From Skeletonema tropicum (Eukaryota; Bacillariophyta; Thalassiosirophyceae; Thalassiosirales; Thalassiosiraceae): DNA of 64,000 bases. This document shows positions 40,259-51,287 of the stretch, piece by piece (position 1 is the stretch's first letter; each line of letters starts with the position of its first letter). The position numbers were made by a program, and so were the translations under genes. The notes beneath the pieces are model-generated. The model was not told the origin of the DNA, did not search any database, and saw only the letters and a program-made list of their open reading frames with translations. The stretch spans positions 1-64,000 of the forward strand of contig CM074133.1 of NCBI GenBank assembly GCA_037178625.1, in the 5' to 3' direction.

Positions 40259-41449
40259 GTACCCTTCCCTCAAGTGATACTGTAGAGAAAAGCTTGGCGA
40301 GCTAGAGAGTTGCAGAGACCTCTGTATAGTACAAATTTTAATGGAGTCAAGAAGAGGAAGATACGATCACGAATACATGAAGGAGATTGTAAATAATCAT
40401 TGTAAATTAAGAAGTACTACCAATTTTGTAACAGAGAAGTCATCATAGTGCTAATCATTCAGTCCAACTCGTCATCATTACATTGAAGCCGGTATTTCAT
40501 AGTGTGTCAATACTGTAAGCGCTGTACATAAAATAGAATTGTGAATTAAGATTGCTTTGTAATGTTCTATCTACTGTATATTCATAGCAACAGCCATCGG
40601 AAGGGAGAAGATTGCATCGTATGCTTCTCTCCGTTCCCGTTGTCGGATGAGATAAGATTGCGATATCTTTAAAGACTTCGACTTCGCCGATGAAAGCAGT
40701 GAGGCGTTAGAGGCGTTACTAGAGATCTGTTCCGTCTAAAGAGCACAATGGCAACGGATAGCCTAAGATTAAAGTGAGAAAGGAGAAGCAATTCTTCATG
40801 ACAATCATAGTACTAACAATTGATTACCAATATCTATTTTGTGCACACTTCTGCGTGAATACAGACAGGTCATCTATTCCATCATAACAGGCTGCGACCT
40901 TTGGAGATGTTTGACACAGGTCGTAACCAGAAAAGACAACAAGTGGAAAGAGAGGAATTGCGTCCGTTTTCCATCAGCATTGTTTCATCTCTTGATGGAT
41001 TCGACCCAATTGCAGCAGCTGCTATGTCGTGTCAGATTAGTCCGATTACAAATGTCCGACTCGAGTGACTTCTACCATTGCACTTGAGACGGCGGTAGAT
41101 TGACGCCGACCCTTTTTTTGAACGGGTCTTCTACATTACGTCACCAGACTGAGGCAGAAGTCATCGTCATCCCTCGATGAGATCCTGCATCAAGAATGAT
41201 AGAGTTGAGTACCATAATCAACCATGGTTGGCGATTAAATGCAAGGTACGAGCCATTTCCGGGACCCATTTAGCGATAGAGTCACGTGTACAGCACCACG
41301 GCAGCATTTTTTACCCACATCACCAAATGCGAACTGAAAAAGCACTCCCTCGCTAGCTCTCATAAATTACTTCTCAACTATCCTACCAAGGCTTCAGTGC
41401 TCCTACTACGCGACTTCAAATCTAAATACCGACATCACCAGCAAGCAAC

Positions 41450-41848
41450 ATGTTCAGTACACCCAAGCGAACGAATCAAAAGGCGACCTCGAACTACTCG
41501 ATTATGTGCCCTCCTCCTCCAACCCGATCCACTGGCCGAGCAAGTCCGTCTCCCGCTTTGGCGTTTCCCAACTTGTCGGAACCTTCCTTGTCATTAGATT
41601 CCTCCCTTGCAGATTTGGATCTATCCGAGAGTAGGTCCCCGATGAAGGTCGATGGGTTCTTCCTTACTCCACCATCGCCTCTCCCTTCTATCCCGAGCCT
41701 ATCTGAGAAAGAGAATCACCATCAAGGCGGATGTTTTAAGCTGCAGCCTCGGTCAAGGGGGCTGTCCGACGCCGATCTCAATCAGATTGGCCCCATCAAG
41801 TTAAAGCCTCGGCCATCGCATCGTCGCAACGCGTTGGTTATGCATTAA
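41450..41848 (+). CDS. Small Pro/Ser-rich protein, array copy 3
   Basis: The protein is identical to copies 1 and 2. The unit carries a few differences outside the ORF (for example GATAGAG at about 41276, shared with copy 4), which places it between copies 1-2 and copy 4. Confidence 0.6.
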   Translation: MFSTPKRTNQKATSNYSIMCPPPPTRSTGRASPSPALAFPNLSEPSLSLDSSLADLDLSESRSPMKVDGFFLTPPSPLPSIPSLSEKENHHQGGCFKLQPRSRGLSDADLNQIGPIKLKPRPSHRRNALVMH

Positions 41849-43024
41849 GTACCCTTCCCTCAAGTGATACTGTAGAGAAAAGCTTGGCGAGCTAGAGAGT
41901 TGCAGAGACCTCTGTATAGTACAAATTTTAATGGAGTCAAGAAGAGGAAGATACGATCACGAATACATGAAGGAGATTGTAAATAATCATTGTAAATTAA
42001 GAAGTACTACCAATTTTGTAACAGAGAAGTCATCATAGTGCTAATCATTCAGTCCAACTCGTCATCATTACATTGAAGCCGGTATTTCATAGTGTGTCAA
42101 TACTGTAAGCGCTGTACATAAAATAGAATTGTGAATTAAGATTGCTTTGTAATGTTCTATCTACTGTATATTCATAGCAACAGCCATCGGAAGGGAGAAG
42201 ATTGCATCGTATGCTTCTCTCCGTTTCCGTTGTCGGATGAGATAAGATTGCGATATCTTTGAAGACTTCGACTTCGCCGATGAAAGCAGTGAGGCGTTAG
42301 AGGCGTTACTTGAGATCTGTTCCGTCTAAAGAGCACAATGGCAACGGATAGCCTAAGATTAAAGTGAGAAAGGAGAAGCAATTCATAATGACAATCATAG
42401 TACTAACAATTGATTACCAATATCTATTTTGTGCACACTTCTGCGTGAATACAGACAGGTCATCTATTCCATCATAACAGGCTGCGACCTTTGGAGATGT
42501 TTGACACAGGTCGTAACCAGAAAAGACAACAAGTGGAAAGAGAGGAATTGCGTCCGTTTTCCATCAGCATTGTTTCATCTCTTGATGGATTCGACCCAAT
42601 TGCAGCAGCTGCTATGTCGTGTCAGATTAGTCCGATTACAAATGTCCGACTCGAGTGACTTCTACCATTGCACTTGAGACGGCGGTAGATTGACGCCGAC
42701 CCTTTTTTTGAACGGGTCTTCTACAATACGTCACCAGACTGAGGCAGAAGTCATCGTCATCCCTCGATGAGATCCTGCATCAAGAATGATAGAGTTGAGT
42801 ACCATAATCAACCATGGTTGGCGATTAAATGCAAGGTACGAGCCGTTTCCGGGACCCATTTAGCGATAGAGTCACGTGTACAGCACCACGGCAGCATTTT
42901 TTACCCACATCACCAAATGCGAACTGAAAAAGCATTCCTCATAAATTACTTCTCAACTATCCTACCAAGGATTCAGTGCATCTACTACACGCTAATCTAA
43001 ATACCGACATCACCAGCAAGCAAC

Positions 43025-43429
43025 ATGTTCAGTACACCCAAGCGAACGAATCAAGAGGCAACCTCGAACTACTCGATTATGTGCCCTCCTCCTCCAACCC
43101 AATCCACTGGCCGAGCAAGTCCGTCTCCCGCTTTGGCGTTTCCCAACTTGTCGGAACCTTCCTTGTCATTAGATTCCTTCCTTGCAGATTTGGATCTATC
43201 CGAGAGTAGGTCCCCGATGAAGGTCGATGGGTTCTTCCTTACTCCACCATCGCCTCTCCCTTCTATCCCGAGCCCGAGCCTATCTGAGAAAGAGAATCAC
43301 CATCAAGGCGGATGTTTTAAGCTGCAGCCTCGGTCAAGTGGGCTGTCCGACGCCGATCTCAATCAGATTGGCCCCATCAAGTTAAAGCCTCGGCCATCGC
43401 ATCGGTTCAACGTGTTGGTGTTGCGTTAA
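43025..43429 (+). CDS. Small Pro/Ser-rich protein, diverged array copy 4
   Basis: This copy has 134 residues. Compared with the others it has Lys to Glu and Arg to Gln changes in the first 30 residues, a Ser to Phe change and two extra residues (SIPSPSLSEK against SIPSLSEK). Its end is different (HRFNVLVLR). All indels are multiples of three, which argues that the frame has been under constraint. Confidence 0.65.
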   Translation: MFSTPKRTNQEATSNYSIMCPPPPTQSTGRASPSPALAFPNLSEPSLSLDSFLADLDLSESRSPMKVDGFFLTPPSPLPSIPSPSLSEKENHHQGGCFKLQPRSSGLSDADLNQIGPIKLKPRPSHRFNVLVLR

Positions 43430-43655
43430 GTACCCTTCCCTCAAGTGATACTGTAGAGAAAAGCTTGGCGAGCTAGAGAGTTGCAGAGTCCTCGAGATGC
43501 CTCCAGTCTGTATAGTACAAATTTTAATGGAGTCAAGAAGAGGAAGATACGATCACGATACATGAAGGAGATTGCAAATAATCATTGTAAATTAAGAAGT
43601 ACTACCAATTTTGTAACAGAGAAGTCATAGTGCTAATCATTCAGTCCAACTTCCA

Positions 43656-44240
43656 ACTGTTCATCATATCATGTATCTTCTTGTCGTGTTTGCTCTGTCA
43701 GAACACACCCTTTATGATGATATGAATCCATGATGTAATGATGTGCTAGCTGCCCGAGACCTATATACCTTTGTCGTCAGGTTTGTCCTCTATCGCCGAG
43801 AGGGAATTCGATTCATGAGCAATGCATATATAGACGAGGGCTAATACAACAGCTCAGAGACTGGCTGCTGTAATGGGAGAATACAACGCAACAAATTCGG
43901 TGATACACATAACAGAAATTTCTCTTGGAATATCTTGCATCTTAAATATGGTATCAAGAACTCATTCGACAAATATCATAAGCTTAACATTCACATTCAA
44001 CTATGCTCCCCATCCCTTTTCTTCCTATAATTCCTTCCTTGTTGTTCAATCCTTAACACACTCAAATATTTGGAAGTAACAAACAAACACACCTAAAACC
44101 TGACTAACTCGCTGCAACAAACACAATACCCATGCCCCTTCACTTCATTATGTCATCTTCTCACATAAGTCACTTGCTGCAACAAACACGATAATCATGC
44201 ACATTCGATACATTCCCCTCTTCTCTTGTCATCACTACAT
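43656..44240. other. No gene recognised
   Basis: The region is AT-rich with two CTTCTTGTCG- or TCATATCATG-type short repeats. GCTGCAACAAACAC occurs near 44110 and 44173. A frame at 43873-44079 has no domain. Confidence 0.4.
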
Positions 44241-45473
44241 CTACACAGATTCCAGTTCATCCTTACTATCATCAAAACGAGCAAACCTAGCCGATGGTGG
44301 TGGTGGAGGTGAACCAGATCCAGCAGAATCAGTATCCAATGAACCCAAATCCTCTTCCTCGTGCTGCTGCTGCCCTTGCTGCTTTTGTTGTTCTGGAGTA
44401 GAAGGGAGCGGTGGAGGAGGAGGTGGTGGTGGCAAATTATCCTCGTCCATTTCCCCATCATCATAATATCCACCACCACCAGACTTTGCCGCCGGTTCAC
44501 CTGCCGCTCGACATCCCACTCCAGCCATGACATAGACAAAACACGCAAGGAGGTACATGATGAATGAAATAATTGCATAATGTGCTCCCACCCCCATACT
44601 GCAATTCGAATCCAAGGAGGCATTGCACGTAATGGCATACTGGGTCTGATTTCCTTGACTAAAGTAGGACATTGTGGATATTTGCAAAATGGATGATACA
44701 AATGTTACACCCGCCAATCCAAAGAAGGTCTTTGAAAGGGATGATGTCGAAGAATTGAGATTGAATCGAGAGCAAGATTCTTTCCTGGCACAAGATCCCA
44801 AATTGGCCATGAGGATGATAAGATCCATAAATGTGGCACACCCTCCCAGTACTGCCGCCGCACCCGACAGTCCTCGTGCAGCACCATCCACAAAGAAGAA
44901 TTCTGTATCATCTGCAGAGTACGCCCAACAACTCGATGTTACGGGATTATACCATCGGAATAATCCAATATGAGAAATGGACGATTGGTATGCCGCAGCA
45001 TTCCCATCCACTGCCCAATTGACAACGCCGAAACTGCAGGAGAAGGCGGAGACAATTGAAAATAAAAAGCCCAATGCCGTCATGCACGAACCGAAGGCAA
45101 AATACGATTTGGATTGTTGTGCCGCCAATTTGGAATCCAATTCTTCTGTGGTGGGGCTGCTCGTCATGGGGAGTTGGGCGATTTCGATATTTTCATTCAC
45201 ATTGGAGTTGGTAATGGCGATGGTGTCGGGCTGATGACTGCTTCGAGGGAGTGTTTCCACCATGTTGTGCTGTTGTTGTTGTTGGTCGCTATAGTGGGGT
45301 GGTGGTGATGGTGGCTCGGGAGGATCCATTTCATTATTGCTGTAGTAGTAGTTGTTGTCGTCCTCTTCGACTTGTTCGGTCTGCGAGGTTTGTTGTTTGT
45401 TGCGTTTAAACATTGTTACTGTGGAAGCGGCTCTTCTTGATTGAGATAAATACCGATATTTGACAGAGCTCAA
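44241..45473 (-). CDS. Four-helix membrane protein with claudin-like layout, paralogue 1
   Basis: The frame encodes 410 residues; Met21 (45413, MFKRNKQQTSQ) is an alternative start. The N-terminal 120 residues are Gln/Asn/Pro-rich and cytoplasmic-looking. Helix 1 (SYFAFGSCMTALGFLFSIVS) is followed by a large first loop with NWAVDG, HIGLFRWYNP and SSCWAY, then two helices, a second loop with paired cysteines (CNASLDSNCSMG) and a fourth helix (YAIISFIMYLLACFVYVMAG). The tail contains runs of proline and glutamine. The Trp, GLF and Cys order in the first loop recalls claudin/PMP22-type proteins, but I would not assign it to them. A paralogue lies at 52806 on the other strand. No intron is required. 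Confidence 0.8.
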   Translation of the reverse strand: MSSVKYRYLSQSRRAASTVTMFKRNKQQTSQTEQVEEDDNNYYYSNNEMDPPEPPSPPPHYSDQQQQQHNMVETLPRSSHQPDTIAITNSNVNENIEIAQLPMTSSPTTEELDSKLAAQQSKSYFAFGSCMTALGFLFSIVSAFSCSFGVVNWAVDGNAAAYQSSISHIGLFRWYNPVTSSCWAYSADDTEFFFVDGAARGLSGAAAVLGGCATFMDLIILMANLGSCARKESCSRFNLNSSTSSLSKTFFGLAGVTFVSSILQISTMSYFSQGNQTQYAITCNASLDSNCSMGVGAHYAIISFIMYLLACFVYVMAGVGCRAAGEPAAKSGGGGYYDDGEMDEDNLPPPPPPPPLPSTPEQQKQQGQQQHEEEDLGSLDTDSAGSGSPPPPPSARFARFDDSKDELESV

Positions 45474-46383
45474 CCGAGACCGTCACACCAACACAGCACG
45501 AAAGGAAAGCTTGCTTGCTTGCTTGTTGGCTATGCTTTGGCTTGGTTGTTGGGCGGGCTGAGGATTTTTGAACGGAAGTATTGTAAGTACTTGGCGGCTT
45601 GCTTTGTGTTCTCTTCGGCAGTCTTTTGAAGCTCTATGTCAGAAACAATGGATATGTACCAACTCCTACGTACGTGCAGTACTTATTTGGAATGAAGATG
45701 AAACGAGAAAGATGCTTCCTTCTCACCATTCGTTGCGAAAGCTCCATTGTACTTCTGGGTATTTCTCGGTTCTCATCTACATATCAGCCATTTTTTTGAG
45801 GCTTTTGTTTCAACTAACTATATGTTGTATTGTAGGCTAGCTACGAGCTCTAGCTACGAGGTGTAGCAATGCATCACCGGAGGATATTCGAATACTTCGA
45901 TCCAAAGAGATGTATGTAGAAGGCATGGGGCAAAAGGAGCGAACCTTTGCAGCGCAGCATAGGAAGAACAAACCACGCTCAAAGTCAAAGGCAGGGAAGT
46001 AAAAAGTAAAGGTGTACAGAAGACACGGGAAGATACTGTTTTGAATTCAGACTCATTTTGAACTAGATCACTTTGCAGCATCCCTCAAAAAGGTGGAGAA
46101 TAAAACGCAATGTCATGCTTATACGCAGAGCTGTCCTTTACTGATGGAAGGCAAACAATGGCCAATGCTGCAAGCAAGCCGGCTGCCTGACGTATTCATT
46201 ACTCGAATCCACACACACGCACTGGAATAGGTAAGATAATAATTAGCTAGCCTGGATTTTGAAATACAATAATATCAATCATGTTAACAACATGTATATT
46301 ATACATTAACAGGTGTATGAACTCCATATCCATCCCCTTTGCATCATCTTTGCATCATCATCATCATCTATCTACCCCATTTA
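45474..46383. other. No gene recognised
   Basis: This is intergenic between two minus-strand genes: the promoter side of the 45473 gene and the 3' side of the 48102 gene. Frames near 45568-45840 lack domains. Confidence 0.4.
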
Positions 46384-48102
46384 TTACTTAAAATTGTTAG
46401 AGGCACAATTGACAACCTTACCCAAAAACGTACTATCCATCTCCTTCGCCCTCGCCTCCTTACTAGGCGTTGGTCGCAAATCCCGTTTGTTGTCCGTCAA
46501 CTGTCCATCATCTTCGACGGTGGTATCGAGTCCACAAAAGTACATTCCACAGAATTGAATGTCTTCCATGATGGATTTGAATATGGATCGATTTCCAGTC
46601 TTTTTCTTCTTTCCGTTTGTACTGCTGTTGTTGTTGTTCCTGCCTCGTTGTTGCGGATGTTGTGGTATGTTCTTTTCATGGGTGGATCCGATTGATGTAA
46701 AGTCTCCACCACTTGTACCCACGGTGCTAATGGTATTATTGTTGTTGCTACTTTGTTTCCGTAGTGGCGTGGTGGCTGCTACTACCCCCTTCCCATGATC
46801 ATACTGCTGTTGCTTATGCTGCACCACATTCCCACTACCCTCATACTTTTCCATCAATATTGAATTAATAAAATCCATCCCACCATTACGATTTGCACCA
46901 TCGTCGTCATCATGACCATCAATCCCCTCACTAATTTCAGAAATGACACTTTGATCACTTGATTGATGAATTTCACCTGTAAATACATTCATTCGATGTC
47001 CATTATTATTCGAGTGACGATCATGAGGATGATGAGGATGGTGATGATTACGTGATCCATTCGGTTGTTGTAACAGTGCATTGTCATCCTCCAACAACAA
47101 ATTATCAATATTATCCGACAATGATGATGTCAATTTCCCACCACCTCCACCTCCTCCATTCGTAGTAGTATCAGTATTACTACTCCCCAAAGCACCCAAT
47201 ACACCACCATCACGATCACTTTCACTCAAACCACTCAATTGACGTCCCTCCAAAAAGTTCCAACTGACATTGGAACTCATCCCGGTCCGTTCCGTGTTGA
47301 CGGTAACTCGATCGAAACTGAATTCGGAAACTTCCGAGATGTACCCCGAGGCTGCGGTACGGTCGCTGGATAGGCCGCAGGATGTGTAGAGATTGTTGTC
47401 TCCGGATAAATTTCGCTGATGGTGGGTGTGATTGGTGGTGGAGTTGGGATTGTGGTTGGTAGTGCTGGTTAGATTGGAGTAGGGATTGGGTTTGTTGGAG
47501 AGTAACGTTTTTCTCATACCGGAATGATTTTTGGGCGAGGGTGATGTATCATCGAACATACTGAATTCAAATCTAGGACTTTCCTTTCCAGTAGTATTGT
47601 TATTTGGTGGTGGTGGTGCCACTGCTGCTGGAGAAGATTTTGGTGAAGTACTGCCAGTCCGCCCAATCATCATGTTGTTGTCGTGTTGTTTGCTGCTCTG
47701 GCCATATTGCAATCGATTGGGTGAAAAGCTTCCACTGCCCAAACTCAGACTGGCCGTGGTGTCGGTAGTTCCAGAATGATCACCCATACTTTTATTGAGT
47801 GGGCTGTCATACCCATTGACAGGACTGGCCGGCCATTGCTGATGACTGTCCCGAGTGTTAGGAGTACTGCTACCACTACTGTTGTTGCTGTTGCCTTTGT
47901 TCATGAAGCGAGATTTAAACAGAGCACGGCTCTTTTTAGACGATGTCTTTTTATTCGACGCATTAGTAGCAGCAGCGGGTGCTCCTTTGCTCCCGCCACT
48001 GTTGTGGCTGAGCCCTCCGGCACTTCCACCGCCATTGCTGAGATTGTCAAAGTCAAAGTGAGGTGTCGGATCCGGGAAGTCGAATACGAGTGAGTCGGCC
48101 AT
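46384..48102 (-). CDS. Low-complexity Asn/Ser/Gly-rich protein of unknown function
   Basis: This single exon of 572 residues is dominated by Asn, Ser, Gly, His and Thr. Short conserved-looking islands stand out: the start MADSLVFDFPDPTPHFDFD, a basic segment KKTSSKKSRALFKSRF, SGYISEVSEFSFDRV, DQSVISEISEGIDG, and an end with SIFKSIMEDIQFCGMYFCGL and a Lys/Arg-rich tail. Repeated ISE-S/EVSEFSF motifs are typical of phosphorylated, disordered regulatory proteins in diatoms. There is no membrane helix or signal peptide. The function is unknown. Confidence 0.75.
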   Translation of the reverse strand: MADSLVFDFPDPTPHFDFDNLSNGGGSAGGLSHNSGGSKGAPAAATNASNKKTSSKKSRALFKSRFMNKGNSNNSSGSSTPNTRDSHQQWPASPVNGYDSPLNKSMGDHSGTTDTTASLSLGSGSFSPNRLQYGQSSKQHDNNMMIGRTGSTSPKSSPAAVAPPPPNNNTTGKESPRFEFSMFDDTSPSPKNHSGMRKTLLSNKPNPYSNLTSTTNHNPNSTTNHTHHQRNLSGDNNLYTSCGLSSDRTAASGYISEVSEFSFDRVTVNTERTGMSSNVSWNFLEGRQLSGLSESDRDGGVLGALGSSNTDTTTNGGGGGGGKLTSSLSDNIDNLLLEDDNALLQQPNGSRNHHHPHHPHDRHSNNNGHRMNVFTGEIHQSSDQSVISEISEGIDGHDDDDGANRNGGMDFINSILMEKYEGSGNVVQHKQQQYDHGKGVVAATTPLRKQSSNNNNTISTVGTSGGDFTSIGSTHEKNIPQHPQQRGRNNNNSSTNGKKKKTGNRSIFKSIMEDIQFCGMYFCGLDTTVEDDGQLTDNKRDLRPTPSKEARAKEMDSTFLGKVVNCASNNFK

Positions 48103-49449
48103 CGTTGTTGTCGCTACCGCTGTCGCTGTGGATTGTTTCGGTTGGTTGGCTTAAATTGCCGCCGCCCGCTGAAAGAGAGAGAGCCTCAGTGTTGGTCAAT
48201 GAACCGATGCACTTATGGAGGAAGTAGTCGGATCACCGATAAATCTATCAATCGATTGAAATGTGAAGCGAACCCTTTTCCCGTGTGACAACTTCGTGTA
48301 GGCAGAGGGTAAGAGATGGGTGAATAGCAGCGCCACTAATGATTCAGTTACCCTATACTATTGATAAGGTCGGTGCATACTCGAGACCCTAACAGTTATC
48401 TCCCTAACCGTTGAGAAGTGGTACAGAGTGTGGTACAACTCAATCACGCCAACATGGTTCATGCAGTTTGTGGTTGATCGGAGTTTAGACAATTGCATCA
48501 AAGTCAAAACTGCATGATATGAACAACGTAACAATAACGTCGGGGAACAGAGGAGACTTTCGACGTGGTGACCGTTGGGCGGGGAAGCTGAGCTCTTGCC
48601 CGCTTGTTTTGGAAACACTGTATAAAACACTATTACATGAGTAATAAAGGGGGCAACTCTACATTTAAGTCTAACGACAAATTTGGCAGAACCTAACTTT
48701 TTGACAATTTCGGGCGCCAATATACACGTAGGAACCAATACATTATTTACCGTTTCCCACCGACATCCCAACGTTCACAAAATGAACACTTTCTCGCAGA
48801 TTCGATGGTTCTCACACACAGGTTATGTGCCCTGCTGCATAAAACGGGTTAATCTCTTGCTTGGGGTTATTTGAGGGATAGGTACTCATTTGGATCCGGA
48901 CAGTTCCCAGATTTGTTCGTGTCTTCTTTTCTGACAACTGTCATACTTTTTAACACTCCCAATTGCACTTGTGCAAATGTATCACAAAACATTGTGCCGG
49001 TAAGGATACTTTCATTACCGCTAGAGCTCACTTCGCTTTGTTTTAGAAATGTACAAGATACCAGGTACCATATAGAAAACAGAGAAGCGAGCTTGACACT
49101 TGAACTTCTCGTTCATTCCACTACCAATACAACATCCGGTAGCCGGAAGGTAGAAGGTCTCATGAATCGTCAAGGGCCATAAACAGAGAAAGCCTGTACG
49201 CAAGACTACAACTTGCAGCGGAAGTTCCTTTGGAGAACGTTGAGAGACAAGACAAAATCATTTTTTCATTTTTTATTTCGCGCCCTTCGCGTCTTATCTT
49301 GGCATTTGAATGGCACGTGTGAGATGACACAGCAGCCTGAAGCACACACAGCAGCCTAAACCAAACAGCAGCGCACCAGTGCTCATTATTTTTTGGTACT
49401 TATCAACAGCAGCACAACAGCAGACGACCCTAATCAACAAATCAACAAC
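48103..49449. other. Intergenic; right part is duplicated before the next paralogue
   Basis: No gene is supported in 48103-48880. From about 49018 onward the sequence (AGAGCTCACTTCGCTTTG, GCGCCCTTCGCGTCTTATC, TTGGCATTTGAATGGCACGT) recurs with changes upstream of the paralogue at 51288. The 5' flank was therefore copied together with the gene. Confidence 0.6.
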
Positions 49450-50424
49450 ATGGGTGAAACTAAAGCAGAACACGTCCTAGCCAGGGAGTACAACGTAATG
49501 GCGTCTGACATCTTCAAGGACAGAAAGATGCACATGTTAGCTTCGCTACATTTCAACAAACTGGGGAATACCATCTTCGTCATTTCGGCTTTCATCACGC
49601 TTTTCCAGGCAGGATTGGCGATCATTGCCCAGACTGAGTTGAAGGGAGTACCCGAGGACGAGTGGGACACCCACCAGGCCAATATTACCGTGGCGATTGC
49701 TTTCTTGGCCGCCTTTTCTGTCTTTTGGCAGTCATTAGTCAAGAACTGGAACTTCAACGGGAGGGCCTCGCTTCACGACTCTGCGGCGGCTGCGCTAGGG
49801 AAGCTCTTCAAAACAGCGGACTTGAAGCGAAGGCAAGAAAATTTGACGAAGACGAAGAAGAAAGCAAAGGCTGAAGCCATTGCTGCTAGTGTGAACATGT
49901 CTCAAGCTCAACCTGCTTCTGTAACTCGTGCTATGTCTAACCTTTCCGCTGACTCTGAGCCTGGGGCTGAGGAGGGGGATGCCCAACCTCCTAATCCTGA
50001 TGATGCTGCCGCTGCTGCCGCCGCCGATGAGAGTTCTGATCTGTTCGACCAATTGGTCAAGCAGTACGAGCAGGCGCTCGAGGGCTGCACCTCCTTTATT
50101 CCTCCAAGAATTGTGTCCGCATTTGAGCTCCTTGACAACAAGATTACAGTATGCAAGAACAAGGTTTACTCTGGTACGCAAAGTGAGGATGGAGTCAGAG
50201 TTGAGTGGGAGAAAGTTTACCCAACTTTGTACAAAGAGCTCTATGCGACAATCATCGACCAACGCTTTTTTCCTTACCGAACACCAAATCCTAAGTATGT
50301 TGTGGATGAAACACTGAAAAGGTTCAAGACAGAGTTGAAACCCGAATTGTTGGATGTCTTGCTTGCTAGGAACGGTGAAATTCAAACGAAGTATGACAAG
50401 TTCATGAACGAAAATGTTGTTTAG
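49450..50424 (+). CDS. Two-helix membrane protein, SLATT-like topology, paralogue 2
   Basis: The chosen start (MGETKAEHVLAREYNV) matches the N-termini of both paralogues and gives 324 residues; an upstream in-frame Met at 49393 lies in non-conserved sequence. KDRKMHMLASLHFN precedes two hydrophobic helices at about 38-62 and 79-98. FWQSLVKNWNFNGRASLHDS follows, then a Pro/Ala/Glu-rich linker and the conserved C-terminal domain with LFDQLVKQYEQALEGCTSFI. It is far closer to the 51288 copy than to the 16001 copy, so the 49450/51288 pair is a recent tandem duplication. Confidence 0.85.
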   Translation: MGETKAEHVLAREYNVMASDIFKDRKMHMLASLHFNKLGNTIFVISAFITLFQAGLAIIAQTELKGVPEDEWDTHQANITVAIAFLAAFSVFWQSLVKNWNFNGRASLHDSAAAALGKLFKTADLKRRQENLTKTKKKAKAEAIAASVNMSQAQPASVTRAMSNLSADSEPGAEEGDAQPPNPDDAAAAAAADESSDLFDQLVKQYEQALEGCTSFIPPRIVSAFELLDNKITVCKNKVYSGTQSEDGVRVEWEKVYPTLYKELYATIIDQRFFPYRTPNPKYVVDETLKRFKTELKPELLDVLLARNGEIQTKYDKFMNENVV

Positions 50425-51287
50425 GTGGGGTGAAGGTGATTTACTTTATTCGATATCAATATTCAGATTGATTTTAGGGAACCTAAGGCTGTGAGTAGCG
50501 GTGTCAATTCCCTTGCTGGGGATAGTTATGGTTGTGGTGATGCCGTCAACATGATGGCTTAAACTTAAACTTAAATATGTGTGTGCTAAAGACGAGTTCT
50601 TAGACTCTTGAGTTTTTACATTACATAGCAAGGGTTTCTCATACATAACCACTCTGTCTGAGAGAGAGTGCTTTATCTTTGTACTTCAACTCTATACTTA
50701 TAAGACACTATGAAGAACCATATATAATATATATATCTTATGTTGAAGCAACAGGAAACGAGACAAGAAGTAAATCCAAATCTGAAAAGTTCCAAGTTAG
50801 GCTAATCCTACACGATGGTCTAGTATTCCAGTCTATCGTCGATCGATGTACGTGTCGGAGCAGATACGTTGATTACCACTGCACATCATTTAGAGCTCTC
50901 TTCGCTTTGTTTTAGCTCTATTTGGCCTATAAATGTACCAGATAGAGAAGCCTTGCACTTGCACTGTTCTCGCTTCCTTCCACTTCTGATACTTCCGGAA
51001 GGTCTCATCTATCGTCGTGTCCAAAAACTGTGCACAAGACTACTTATCGTATCTAACCGCGTGAAGTTCCTTTGGAGAAGCTTGAACTTGCTTGCAAACA
51101 GTCATTATCATTTTTTCATTTCGCGCCCTTCGCGTCTTATCTTGGCATTTGAATGGCACGTGTGAGACACAGCAGCCTAAAGCCCAAACAGCAGCCTAAA
51201 GCCCAAACAGCAGTGCACCAGTGCTCATTATTTTTTGGTATCAACTGCAGCACAACAGCAGACGACCCTAATCAACAAATCAACAAC
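50425..51287. promoter_or_regulatory. Spacer with duplicated upstream sequence
   Basis: The first half is the 3' flank of the preceding gene. From about 50885 the sequence parallels 49018-49449, including TTCGCTTTGTTTTAG, GGAAGGTCTCAT and the block GCGCCCTTCGCGTCTTATC. Conservation of these words between diverged flanks makes them candidates for promoter or 5' UTR elements. Confidence 0.5.

Larger units (their letters stand above)
37988..43655. repeat. Tandem array of a 1,590-bp unit, three copies plus a diverged shorter fourth
   Basis: Units start with CATCCCTCGATGAGATCCTG at 37988, 39578, 41168 and 42758, an exact 1,590-base period. Units 1 and 2 are practically identical, and unit 3 differs by a handful of bases, some shared with unit 4. 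Unit 4 differs more and is recognisable only to about 43655, so it may be the founder. Each unit has the 132-134 codon ORF and its flanks. Units 1 to 3 also carry about 900 bases downstream in which frames such as 39249-39497 recur, but only because the DNA is repeated. Confidence 0.97.

Noticed and set aside
48358..48771. Leftward 137-codon ORF
   Set aside because: No domain, no signal, no counterpart elsewhere, and it lies in intergenic DNA with atypical composition for these genes.
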